Shown here: positions 20,914 to 31,876 of the stretch, one piece after another
Layout: the number at the start of each line of letters is the position of its first letter
How positions within the stretch are numbered: the first letter of the stretch is position 1
Assembly: GCA_015501585.1 (NCBI GenBank)
Contig: JADNRY010000545.1
Span: 1-39,567, forward strand
DNA: 39,567 nt
DNA from: Rhodocollybia butyracea
Lineage: Eukaryota > Basidiomycota > Agaricomycetes > Agaricales > Omphalotaceae
Direction: 5' to 3'
Translations under genes and position numbers: made by a program
Notes under the pieces: generated by a model
What the model saw: the letters and a program-made list of their open reading frames with translations, nothing else
Told to the model about the DNA's origin: nothing
Databases searched by the model: none

Positions 20914-22662
20914 ATGGATCTTTCAATGTCCACAACAACAGACCCATCGTAAGCTCAGCGTACTACTATCTTTGCCAGTATAATCATAAATCATGCTAGG
21001 CTCATCTATGACTCTCCGAGATACGAATTCTTCGAAGACGACGGCGACAGCATTAACACCAATCTTGACGCTTATTCCTATGCCATTGAGCCTCTTTCTC
21101 CTGCAGTAAATGCCCTATTAAAGACCAACGAAGCTCCATTACACTTCAACATACTGCAAAGCGAGAGAAGAGAAGCTGAAACCGTGCTGTCCGACCTCAA
21201 CTCCCGGCTAGAGAAGATGAAGGCAGAAGTTGCCCAGTTTACTATCAAACGCGATCATGTTATATCTATGATAGAGACATATCGGAATGTTCTTCATCCT
21301 ATCAGGCAAGACTTTTTGTTCCATGGGGCGTGAGGCTTACTGTTGCTTATCAGACGCACGCCACCAGAGGTGTTACTGGAAATATTTTCCTATTGTGTGG
21401 ACTTTGTGGACACAGATCGCCCCGAAATGTGTCTAGGGATCAACTCGCTGGATACGAGAAACGCGCCATGGAATTTGGGACAGGTGTGCAAGTATTGGCG
21501 ATCCATAGTGTTGGAATGTCCGCGATTGTGGTGTTCATTGTCCATAGATTTGTCTAAACTGCAGCACGCAGATACCGTGAAGCGACAAAAACTCGAGAAC
21601 GCCACAGTAATATTACTGTCACACTATCTCAGACGTTCCAAGGACTGTCCCTTGACGATCGCAGTCTTCTCGCACGTAGCAATGCATCCACTCCTTTCAA
21701 TCCTCTGTGCCTCCTCCCATCGGTGGTACAATGTTCTTCTCTCCCTTCCAGCAGAGGGCTTTGCGCCGTTGACGTCCATGAGGGGATGCCTACCCAAACT
21801 TAAACTGTTGCATCTTCGTAACTTTGTATCTCTCGAGAACATCTGGTCCACAATGCCTATGGTCGATGCTTTCGAATATACACCAAATCTCTTGGGCGTC
21901 CGAGCTCACGAGATTCCCAATATTGCCACCAGAGTCCTTCTACCTTGGGATCAAATTTCACATTGCTCCTCAAATTACACTCCTAATGGCGATGTCCTCT
22001 TCCGAGATTCAATAAATCGCGCCAATATGGACATTCTGACAAGAGGAACGAAGCTTCGGCATGCAACTTTACTTTGTGCAGGTTATGGTCCTTCGCTTTC
22101 CATCACACCTCTTAAACACAGTTTTCTTACTTGCCTCACGGTGGACTTGATTCGTCGCAGCAGCCCAGATCTAATAGGGCAGCTCCTTGGTGCTCTGACG
22201 CTACCGTCCTTGCGTTCTTTACGCTTGTCCGTGTCCAGCAGACATTTTCCTCGTCCAGACGTGCGGCCCATAGTCCGTCTTATTGAACGGTCAAACTGCT
22301 CATTGATAAAAATGCGTCTCAAGGGTTTTGAAACCAGTGTCGAACAAGATGATTCACCCTTTCGTTCACTGATGACCGCTGTTCAGAATTCGATACAAAT
22401 CCTGTGTTTAGAAAACTTTCCCAACAGCCTCCTATCAGCTCTCATGGCGACTCAGGATCCGGATGATCCACCACTCTTGCCGCTGCTAAGGCACCTGCGT
22501 GTGTCGGGCATATGTCCAGTGGAACTGGACCAAATACTTTTCGTGACGATGGTGGAATCACGAGTGAAGTATACAAAGTTCATGGCGCTTGTGACGAGCT
22601 CACAGTTTGTTCTGACGAATCCGGAGGCGCAGAGGCGTTTGGATGCTTTGAGTTCTCACTGA
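20914..22662 (+). CDS. F-box protein
   Basis: Substrate adaptor of an SCF ubiquitin ligase by family. Exons 20914-20948, 21000-21305 and 21354-22662 give 1650 nt (549 residues plus stop), in frame. The N-terminus has a coiled coil (ERREAETVLSDLNSRLEKMKAEV), then TYRNVLHPIRRTPPEVLLEIFSYCV, the arrangement usual for agaric F-box proteins, where a heptad-like helix leads directly into the F-box. CKYWRSIVLECPRLWCSL closes the F-box. The remainder looks like leucine-rich repeats (LRSLRLSVSS, LKLLHLRNFVSLENIW). The second intron is 48 nt with a GC donor (GCAAGA, 21306) and CAG acceptor. A GT donor inside it would leave only 24 nt. The target is unknown; this is one of an expanded fungal family. Confidence 0.88.
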
Positions 22663-22845
22663 ACGGCATGGCATGACTTATGGGCTGAACGGAAACAATG
22701 TAACATACTATAATTTTAAGAATCTCCAGTTGTCCACGCGCCTCCGTCCGGAGTGTCTCCGGAGATTGACCGACAGGGACTGATGAAGCGATGCAACCTG
22801 GATGCAACCGAGCTAACTGTTCTTGCCTCTTTTGTCTCCCTCTCT

Positions 22846-22998
22846 CATTTTTTGCACGAATTCATTTTTTGCACGAATTCATTTTTTGCACGAATTCATT
22901 TTTTGCACGAATTCATTTTTTGCACGAATTCATTTTTTGCACGAATTCATTTTTTGCACGAATTCATTTTTTGCACGAATTCATTTTTTGCACGAATT
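22846..22998. repeat. 17-bp minisatellite, nine perfect copies
   Basis: Unit CATTTTTTGCACGAATT repeated nine times without mismatch (153 bp), each junction creating a GAATTC site. The 17-nt period lets all three plus frames stay open with a 17-residue periodic translation, which is an artefact. It lies between the 3' end of the F-box gene and the start of the membrane-protein gene, so it could affect the latter's 5' region. Confidence 0.97.
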
Positions 22999-23225
22999 CT
23001 CAACTGAAAAGTGCCAAGTGAATTTTTGCCTGAAATTGCCGGTGCTGACATAAGGGTTCTCTAAATTTGACCATGTGAAGATGTTTCCAATTTTTTTCCG
23101 TCCAGGCTATTCCCCACGACGACAGTCTCGCTCCAACTACTCCAGCTCGCAGCTGCGGATCACACGTTCCTTCAAATTTAACGGTCTTGAACAAGAATTG
23201 AGTTTCTCGTAGCTGGCTAATCTCA

Positions 23226-24876
23226 ATGGGTACGTATTTAGTCATTTTGGACGAAGAGATTCCAAACTGATCCCCCGAATTTACAGCCTCAAGGTATGCG
23301 TTGCTCGAGGTGGATTCATAGCTAGATTTCTCATAAAATTTTTAGCTCCCCAATTAGCACTGGCCCCGCGGCAAGTTCAACCAGTTCGCCTTCGTCAACA
23401 TCTACGTCTTCTACCACCACAACGAGCACGACGTCTTCCACGTCGAGTACAACCTCAACTTCGAGTTCAACATCGAGCAGCACCTCCTCGACTACTACCT
23501 CATCGTCCTCGTCCTCATCATCTACAACGAGTTCAAGCACAACTACCCCCTCAAGCTCTTCGTCTTCCACAACCAGTATTAGTACATCTAGCCCGCCTGT
23601 ACAAACAAGTGCAGTAGTAACAACAACTAATTCAAATGGTCAAACTACAACAGTTGTAATAACTCCTTCAGCACCCGTTTCTACAAGCCCTTCCGTCGGT
23701 ACTTCTTCCAACGACAAGACCAGTAGCTCGTAAGTGGATTTAATTCCGTCCTCGATCGCGTTGTGGCGATGCAGTCTTCCTAATTTACTCAACTGAATAA
23801 TCCGACCTAGATTCTTCTCTAACAAAGGAGCAGTAGCCGGTACTTTTGCTGCTGTTGGTATAGTCGTCGCTATCATCGCCCTTGTCTTCATTACCAGCAC
23901 AATCCGCCGCCGGCGACAGAAGCGCTTCGATCGCGAAATGGACGAGGCTGCAATGGAAGCTGCAGGCGCAGAAGTACCTGCGTTCCTTGATGATGACGAT
24001 GAGCCAAAACCATACGGAACATCAGCTTATGGAGGAGCTGGCGGGTATGGGCCCAGCGGAGGATATGGTGCTCAGGGGGATTGGAGTTCCTCAGGTGGAG
24101 GTGGAGGAGTATATTCGGATACTGCCTCCCATGGCACTTACGCCCAGCCACCCATGTCCCACGAGAGCTACCCCATGCATGACTTTGGCCCTTCTAATGG
24201 TAATGGCACAGGTGTGGGTATAGGTGGAGTCTTCGAGCATGGTGATGCCTTTGCAGCTGGTGGAGCCGCCAGTGCTGCCGCCGCTGCCACTAGAGGAATT
24301 AACAGCGATAGTGGCCGCTCTGGAATGTCTAGTACTGCCGTAGGCGACTCTCCTTACCCTGCATTCCTACAACACGGCTACGACACTGGTGCGGGCGTTG
24401 GTCCCGGTGGTTACCCTGCCATAGGTCGCGGAGCACCTGGTGTAGTTGCAGGTGGAGCAGCAGGTATGGCAGGAATTGGTAGAAGGTCTAGCATGAACAC
24501 GACTGGTATAAACAGAATGAAGAGTCAGTCTTCGACTGGGGCGTTATCAAACCCTAGTACGCAGCCGGAAAGTTATGCCTCCCATTTCCAACCAGGTTTC
24601 GCTGGCCCTGCCCAACCCGAGTTCAACGCGAGTACAAACAGCGACCCCAGCGCTGAAGCAGGTGCATTCACGGCTGGAGGCGCAAATTTCAGCTCAGCGG
24701 TTCACGATGCTGCGTTTGGCGGCCAAGAAGACCACCCATTGCCAAATCCATTCACCTCGAAAATGGAAAGTGATGAGGGCCCTGAAGGAGAGGAGGACCC
24801 ATATGGCGGATATGGTAGCGAGGAAGAAGAGCAGCCGAAGAAGGTGCTAAAGGTCAGGCTTAATCCGCTCTTTTGA
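23226..24876 (+). CDS. Ser/Thr-rich single-pass membrane protein (cell-wall sensor-like)
   Basis: Exons 23226-23229, 23287-23293, 23346-23729 and 23811-24876 give 1461 nt (486 residues plus stop) in frame, starting MASSSPISTGPAASS. Residues about 5-115 are almost pure Ser/Thr, expected to be heavily O-glycosylated outside the cell. NSNGQTTTVVITPSAP follows, then a membrane helix AGTFAAVGIVVAIIALVFIT with the stop-transfer RRRRQKR. The cytoplasmic tail has a Gly/Tyr-rich section, Ala-rich runs and an acidic C-terminus (EGEEDPYGGYGSEEEE). The plan recalls Mid2/Wsc-type wall-stress sensors, but no WSC domain is present. No signal peptide is seen, and the start depends on a 4-nt and a 7-nt exon, so the N-terminus is the least certain part. 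The S/T-to-end portion is solid. Confidence 0.75.
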
Positions 24877-25404
24877 ATCTCACTTCTGACGCGTGTTTGC
24901 TTTACAGGTTGCTAATGAGTAATTTTCTCGTACACCTCAGCTGAGCTTTTCAGGTCTGCGGTCTTCTATCTCTGCTCTTAACGGTTGGCAATTATTTATG
25001 CATCATCTATTGACTACTGTAGTGTGTTCTCATTTGTTTTCCTTTCTTTTCTCACAATATACAGATAGTTTGTATCTATTTTTTTCGCTTGGGTCTAGGT
25101 GTTATTAGCATGTTTTTTGGTGGTACCATCGACTGCAATCATTGCCCTGTTGTCACTATTGTTTTTGCTTGATGTATGATCCACCGTTGTTCCCTTACTT
25201 ATAATTGCCTAGCACTCCTGTCTTGCCTTTTCTACTATTTACGACGGACACCTCCGATTTTTTTTTGACTTTAGAATGCACTGGACTCTACCGTTTGCTT
25301 GTATGTCCTCCTTATAACTTACATCATCGTATGATCGAAACGTCGGAATGAGAGCTTCCGACAGCACAATCCAAAAAAAAAAACAACAGGGCTGAAATAT
25401 AAAA
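24877..25404. other. intergenic region between convergent genes
   Basis: About 530 bp, T-rich, between the stop of the membrane-protein gene and the stop of lunapark. It must hold both 3' UTRs. No coding or repeat feature seen beyond short A and T runs (25254-25265, 25373-25384). Confidence 0.4.
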
Positions 25405-26680
25405 TCAATCTTCGACAATGTCCATCCTATTGTCATCCTCTACTTTATTAGCAAGAGGTGATTTTGCTTGAGAACGCTGGCGGAGTGTTTGTGATACAGG
25501 AGAGCGCGACGCAGCAGATGATGGCGAGTCTGCGTTTGAAGGCTGCGGGGAAATAAGCGAGATAGGTGATCCAGGGTTTGTAGCAAGTTTCTTTGAACGT
25601 TTCGATTGGTTAAAATGCTTGCATTGCGGGCAGACGTATTCTGGGGTATTGTGAGGGATGAATGAGAATAAACGACTGCAAGAAAAACTTACGAGTATCC
25701 TCCCAAAGGCTTTCCTTAACCAAACCATTATGTGTAAAGCATTTCTCACAGATGAGCGCGAAACGAGCGGCGTCATCATCTCCTAATACGACATCCACGA
25801 TTTTATCGATCCACTGTCTTCGCGGAGGCTCGGGTGGCGTCGCGGGAGTAGCTATGTACATTATCGTGGTCAGTGACGGTCGATTGGCAACAAAGCCAAA
25901 ATGACTCACTAGAAAGCTGCTGTATGAGAGCTGGGCTCACGGTGAGTCCAGGCGAACGAGTCGCCGAGCCGTTGTCTTGTCGCGGGGTTGTTTGACGTTG
26001 AGGCGTAACTGGCTGAGAAGGCTGCGGAGGACCGGGCTTTTGTTGAAGTGGAGAACCCGAAGGCGAGTCATCATAACGCTGCAAGAGCTCTCGGGTCGAA
26101 TAATAGTTGGTTTTCTTCTTGATCTCTTCAACCTTTTCACGCTGCTGCTTGAGTAACTGCTGAAGCGTACGTTCTGAGGTGGAATGAACACAGAATATTA
26201 AACGTAGACCTTTAAATCGACGTACCTTCAGCATCTCCTTTCCTGCTATACCATATCTGTACAATCCTTCGGATAAACAGAATCCTAAAGTCCCAATTGC
26301 CATTGGACATTTATGAGTAGACTGAGACTGGAACGTACACGATGGGACCCATTATAACGGGTAGTGCCCCAAGAAATTTCCCTACAGAGTTTCTTGCACC
26401 TCTACCATGGATATTTGGCAACATGTTGGTATACCACAGACTGACATAGGCCACCCAAACGGCCAACGTGTACACCGTCACCAGTAGTGTGGCTCGCCGC
26501 TCGCGAAGTCGAATCTCCGAAAGCAGGACTTGACGCTTTCTGATATTGTTTGCCATAGTGGATAAAACGGTGTCATAGTCTTCTTCTTTTTGCTGTTGAC
26601 AAACAACTGAAGTCAGCACACTGTAATTCGCCGAAAATACAACAACCTACTTTGAAGAATAGACGTTTTAAAAAAGACAT
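25405..26680 (-). CDS. lunapark homolog, ER three-way junction protein
   Basis: Lunapark/Lnp1 stabilises three-way junctions of the tubular ER network. Starts MSFLKRLFFK (ATG 26680), spliced to QKEEDYDTVLSTMANNIRKRQVLLSEIRLRERR. Two membrane segments follow: TLLVTVYTLAVWVAYVSLWY, and a second from LGALPVIMGPIVILFIRRIVQIW, where a GTACGT intron is removed. Then comes a coiled coil (TLQQLLKQQREKVEEIKKK) with the family block TNYYSTRELLQRYDD. After a Pro/Gln-rich linker is the lunapark zinc ribbon: FALICEKCFTHNGL paired with YVCPQCKHFN (two CxxC pairs), split by an intron. The tail is Ser-rich and ends KVEDDNRMDIVED. Both membrane passes and all four zinc cysteines are present, so it appears functional. 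Confidence 0.92.
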
Positions 26681-27052
26681 CGTGATGGCTTGTAACCTGC
26701 ACGGTCGTATGTATGTGGAAAATAGAAGAGGACAATGCCAACAGGATTTGGTTTTCGAAGTTAAGGTCAATCCTATATGGTCACGCATTCGTCACTTGCT
26801 TTCAGCGTTGGCGTTTGAAGCGTATAAAATTTTCAAACTCAAACGACGCACACTAATTCAGTTAAGATATTCCTAGGGATAGATATTGCAGTTGGCAGTT
26901 AAATGATCAACAGACCAAATAGTATACATGATACGAAACACAAAACATACTAAAACAGCTGGAGGATATTGCAAGATAATAAAGAACGCGAAGAACCATT
27001 AATGAAACAATACGAGCGAGTGAAGACAAGACTCGAACAACCGACGAAAACT
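26681..27052. other. intergenic region
   Basis: About 370 bp upstream of lunapark and downstream of the bHLH gene. No feature recognised. Confidence 0.4.
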
Positions 27053-28224
27053 CTACTCTGTCCTCTGCCTCTTTGCCTCGTCGTCGTTTTCATCTTCATT
27101 AGGACGCTTCGTGCCCGCTTTCGCGCCACGTAGGGCCTCCAACTCGTTCTCAGCTCTTTGTCTATGACTACGTTCCTCCTCCCACACGCGACGCATCTCC
27201 TCGAGTTGGGCTTGGAGGTCACCCATAGCTTGATCCATAAGAAGCTTTTCTAGTGTCCACTTTTCGATATTTCGTGCTTCATTCTCTTTGAGATGGTGGA
27301 TGTATTGTACAGCGCGGGAAAGGATTGCTCCTTTGGATTTTTCACCCGAGCCATTTGGAACGATGCGGCCGAGCTCGTTGATTCCTTCGTTTATGTTCCC
27401 TCGACGGCGACGTTCTACTTCTTTCTATGAAGACGAATGAGTACTCGGAATCGGAGAAAGGAGCAAAATACGTACGTGATTGTCCTTCCGCTGTCGAGTC
27501 CATTCGTCGCTGCCCATGGCTGCGCCACCTCTAGTGCCACGTCTACCTCCAGTAGAAGGGGCGGAAGATTGATCAACAGGCTTGTCATCATCGTCACCAT
27601 CGTCTTCTTTTGGAGCACTTGGCGGAGGGGCAGGAGCAGCCTGCATTGCGACAGAACTTAGTTGACCGAGATTTGGAGGTCCACGGGGATGTGAGGAAGG
27701 TCCTGGTTCGGCCATACCTGGGAATGGCGCAGGATGAGGCATAGGAAGCCCTGCAGCGGCGGCGGCAGCATTGGATGCATTTACAAAGGAAGCATGCTGG
27801 GAGAGATTGGACAGAGTTTTTGCAGCATCTTCCGTTAGCGATCCGTCACCAGAAACCTGAGGATAAGGTCAGTCCTGCTATCTCAACGTCACATGAGGAA
27901 CGGTGTGGACGATGGACGTGATGTCGATATCGCGATCACGTGTAGAACATGTAGGTCCGGGAGGCAAGAGGAGAATGTACAGGGCAAAGTCAAGTCAAGA
28001 AGATATAAGACAGATCAAGGATAAAGTAACAACGAAGGAAAAGAAACAGATGCGATCCTCACAACTTGTTTGAATACTCCAGGAATTTGCGTTAGAAGTT
28101 GCATAATTTGGTTTCTGTCCAGCGAAGGGAATTGCACCGCTGCTAAATCAATCTGTCCTGCCTGAGACTGAGTGGGGATTCCAGCGGGCTGAGGCATAGG
28201 AGATTCGGCTGCAGTCGGAGCCAT
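27053..28224 (-). CDS. bHLH transcription factor, Cbf1-like
   Basis: Nuclear factor expected to bind E-box sites (CACGTG), as Cbf1 does at centromeres and sulfur-amino-acid genes. The DNA-binding region, formed by splicing KDNH to KEVERRRRGNINEGINEL, keeps the His, Glu and Arg that read the E-box. GRIVPNGSGEKSKGAILSRAVQYIHHLKE is loop and helix 2, followed by a leucine-zipper-like coiled coil (KLLMDQAMGDLQAQLEEM). Upstream are an Ala/Pro-rich segment (NASNAAAAAAGLPMPHP), an acidic stretch (EDDGDDDDK) and FPSLDRNQIMQLLTQIPGVFKQV. I take ATG 28224 (MAPTAAESP). The frame stays open further 5' through spliced segments (QPHQQLHQHKGHSS, to about 28390) but no upstream ATG in frame was found, so the true start may lie in another 5' exon. 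Stop TAG 27055-27053. Confidence 0.85.
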
Positions 28225-28499
28225 TATAATGGATGGAGATGACAAGAGTTGGGTGCTGGTTGACTCTGAAGGAGATGAAAAGGGAAGAATCAAAATTAGG
28301 TAGATGCGATACGGCGGGGCAACAGACCTGAAGAATGACCTTTGTGTTGATGAAGCTGTTGATGGGGTTGAACGTTGCCAAAGACCTTCAACAAATTATA
28401 TCTGTAGCCATAGCAGATTGTAAGACCATAAACGAACTCCAATGGTCCAGTACAACAACAACGACGACGACTTACCCGTACTTGAGACAATGAGCAAAT

Positions 28500-29231
28500 T
28501 GGTAAAAGACGACTACAACGTCCTATGTGGCTTTGAAGTTATACAAAGACTATTGAACAGAAGAACTTCAAAGCTGGAATATTGAAAAAAAGGTAGGTAC
28601 GAGGAGGAGCGCGTTGCGATATTTGAAGCGACGAGTCGTCGTGGGGGGAAAATCGTGACTAGTGGATGAGGGTCACACCTTTTTTACCTGACTGACACCG
28701 CGGTCCGCCACCAACCGATAAGGTTTAACCACGAGACCTAACACGTGTTGTTCTGGGTGACGTAACTACTATAGACTCTGGTCCGAACTTTTCCGAAGCG
28801 CTAACTTTCCATAGATTGTGAATTCTTGTGAAATCCTGTTGAAATCTAAATCGACAGGCTATGAAGAACGCCCCGTGGGATTCACTAATATTATCATACC
28901 ACCTTTCTCGGGATTTTTTGGACCACCGGGTGGCTTTCTGACCAGGCCAAGCCTCGCTAAAAGCGTTCGAAAGTTTTTTTGGATTTCGAGCCTTTAGCAA
29001 GGAAGAAAAACTAGTGATCGCTAATTATAGGACGCAAATATCTACTGTCAGGAAATGATCTTCAGTGGTTGAGGCGTCGCGTTCGTCGAAAACGCTCTAC
29101 AGAATCTAAAGTAATCTATTTTCATTTACAGAGAAAGAATAAGATCATCAATATAGGTGTTATGTATGTATCTGTCCCAAGCGGAAACGACAAGAAAGAG
29201 TGAATTACATAGGATTATAAGATACTTCAGA
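28500..29231. other. intergenic region
   Basis: About 730 bp between the bHLH 5' region and the exchanger stop. One 90-codon minus-strand frame (28725-29000) has no motif and no splice context, so it is not called. Nothing else recognised. Confidence 0.4.
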
Positions 29232-31505
29232 TCATGGTGACCTATTCTCAGAGGAAGACGGGCTCCTTAACATTGGACTCGCAAGACCTCTTTCCATTCT
29301 GCTGCCGTTATTGACGCCTACTACTCCGGCAGCAGCTGCACCCAGCTCGACCTCCTGACCTTCACCTTCGTCTTCACTTTCTGCTGGAGTACCAAGCACA
29401 CTCCCACCCAAAGAACCAGCAGGCCCGGATGCACCAAGACTCCGTCGAGCCCGGCGAGCATGAAATGTCCTACTCGCCGTAGCATTTGAAAATAAGGGCA
29501 AAAGATACCTCTCATCCAATGCTTGGAACCATTTACCGTCCTCTCCGATTTGTTGATTGGGAGTACCATTGTGTGGAGGGTTTCCTGGAGAAGGGGGTTC
29601 GTGTGAAGTTGAGGCAAGAGGAAGAACTTCCGCATCCGAGTCCGAATCTGAAGATGCGGCAGAGAATATCCCATGCTGGAGATTCGAGGAAGGTGGTGCG
29701 TTGGCTATGTGGTGGTTATAGTTTGCCCCGTAGTGTGTTCCTATTCTGCTAGCACGAGTGAATGCTTGGGCATTAGACAGGTAGTTGGTCTCCTCATCCA
29801 AATATCTACTCCACTGGCCACCAGGAAGAGAGTTACTACGCCGCAAGGGCCATCGGCCACCTCCGAGCGCCCAATTATCTTCTTCATCGCTATCAGTGGC
29901 GCCCTCGTCTTCCACCCCAGTTCGGATCCCTAAAACTTCTAGCATCCTCGCCGTGGTGCCGCCAAACACGAGCACCGTCAATACCACAACAGCAAGAACC
30001 GTGATACGGAGGGTGTTCGCATTGTTCCCTTGGAATCCAGCCGCAAGAGCCACTCCAACTGCCCCACGCAACCCAGCCCAAAATAGCATCATCTGATACG
30101 AATGAGGCAGCTCCTCAGTACGTTGACCACGAGCATGTTTATGGAAGAAATTGATAGCCTCAGAAAGAGGGAATACTGCGGCATATCGTGTAAACACGAC
30201 TGCAATGGTCGTAATGGTAATGAAAATGGGCTTGACATAGTTGGTAACTTTCTCCGTTGTAGGGGCACTGGTGAAGAGTGCCAGGCCAAGATAAATGAAG
30301 ATAAAGTTCTCCGATAGCTGGGCGAGAGTGGCGAAGATGTATTTGGTCGTTCGCTGGGTACGCCTGGACATGGTGTGATAAGCGTAATGTTTGAGCGTAA
30401 TGCCACAGAATAGCAGTGACACGATGCCAGACATGGACAGGCCGTTAGAGAAGAAGTAGCAAGTATAAGCAGCTAGAGCCACCAGACAAGATTCGATATG
30501 TGGGTAAAGGTTGAGTGACGAATGTTTGAGCAAAAGTGAGGTAGCAAGTCCGAACGCTACTCCTAGGGCCATGGATACGCTAAAAGAAAGCAAGAAAATT
30601 CCGATGCCATGGAAGATTGACGACAGGTAAATTTCCGTTCCATGAAAACGTGTGAGTGTTCTAAAAACAATCAGACGAAGCTCAAATGAACTCGGAAATA
30701 GTGGTACTTACTCGTACATAACAATACTGACGGCATCGTTCAACAAACTCTCGCCAAAGATGACGGTATACAGTTTTGGGTCGACCTTGTACTGATTGAA
30801 GATTGCCAGAATGGTGACTGGATCAGTGGCAGAGAGGGTTGAGCCAAACGTCAAGCATTCCAGTAGGGTTAGATCCAGGGATTCAAGCCCGAGGAACGAG
30901 TAAATGTAAACGAGGACACTGTCCTGTAACATTTGAGAACTGTGATCGTAACGATTTCATTATGACTTACCCCACGCCGACTGCGGAAATAAACGTCCCA
31001 AAGAACGCAAAGATGAGGATAGAGCCAAAGTTACGGAAAAAGTTTTCCTGTGTGGAATTAGATGAAAGGGGCAAAATCAAGGCGATAAAAACATGCCTGT
31101 TTTAGTTCGTATCCCGAATTTAAAATAATCGGTGGAAGCAGAAGGTTGAAGAATAATGTGTGCTTGAACGTCTGAAGTGAAAGTAAAAACAATCATCAAT
31201 TCCAGAGATAGTTACAAGGCTAATGTCTCCTTTCAGCTCACCAGCATTTCCCTAATCACCGTTCCTGGTGCGAGCCTGACAATAAGCCCTACAGCCATCC
31301 CAGCGAAGATAGAGACTAAAGTTTCATGCACCGCCCGTATACGTTTGATTTGGAGATAATAAGAGGTCCACAGCGAAAGAATAAGGAGCATGCACACTAA
31401 GAATAATGACCAGGAAGAATAGTATTCTTCATCTTCAACTATTATTGGCGACGGAGATGTCGTGGTGGCAGCAGTGACGGTGACGGAGCCCAAACCAAAG
31501 GACAT
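29232..31505 (-). CDS. Na+/H+ exchanger, Nhx1/NHE type
   Basis: Electroneutral cation/proton antiporter of the CPA1 family, probably endosomal or vacuolar, setting luminal pH and Na+/K+ content. [10 protein letters not shown] opens exon 1 (31505-31242); CTG|GTGAGC splices REML to [23 protein letters not shown], the family's amiloride-region block. Then come [17 protein letters not shown] (the ATDPV ion-site motif), [16 protein letters not shown] (the ND pair), [36 protein letters not shown] and [17 protein letters not shown] long hydrophilic tail follows, acidic then Ser/Gly-rich, ending SSSENRSP with stop TGA 29234-29232. About ten to twelve membrane spans. Four introns, no lesion; a 453-codon last exon carries half the transporter plus the tail. 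Confidence 0.93.
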
Positions 31506-31876
31506 GGTGGTAGAATCAAGAGCGCGCCAGCAGTGCCAAATCTAAGATGGTTGTTCGAGAACACCTGTTTACGTCGATTTTACGTAAGCAGCGCGATTGG
31601 CGAACTGGCATTGCAAACTTCTAAGTACACTACAGAGACAAAGATGTACAGTACGGGGTATCTACTGACAGCCACACGAAGAAAAAAAGAGTACATACAG
31701 ATGGAAAAAACTAGTGGAAAGACACAAGAGCAGATAATAACTTAGTAAATGATAATAATACAGCAGTATAAAAGCATTAGAATGCTGCCTACAATAATAG
31801 AGAGATAGGAAACAAGGCTCAAGGCCTGCGAAGAGTCCCATGTCAACAGATAGCTCGAATATGTAAAAATACAGTC
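31506..31876. other. intergenic region
   Basis: About 370 bp forming the exchanger promoter and the G-alpha 3' UTR. AT-rich, nothing specific recognised. Confidence 0.4.

Noticed and set aside
22846..22998. Possible CRISPR-like array
   Set aside because: Units are directly abutting with no spacers, 17 bp long, in a eukaryotic genome; a minisatellite explains it.
22753..23053. Three overlapping plus-strand ORFs with periodic FFARIHFLHEFIFCTNS-like translation
   Set aside because: They are the three frames of the 17-bp minisatellite; periodic translation in every frame shows no coding selection.
23331..23570. Acidic Val/Glu/Asp-rich minus-strand ORF
   Set aside because: It is the antisense of the Ser/Thr codon run of the membrane protein.
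28725..29000. 91-codon minus-strand ORF between the bHLH and exchanger genes
   Set aside because: No motif, no splice structure, and likely promoter/UTR sequence.
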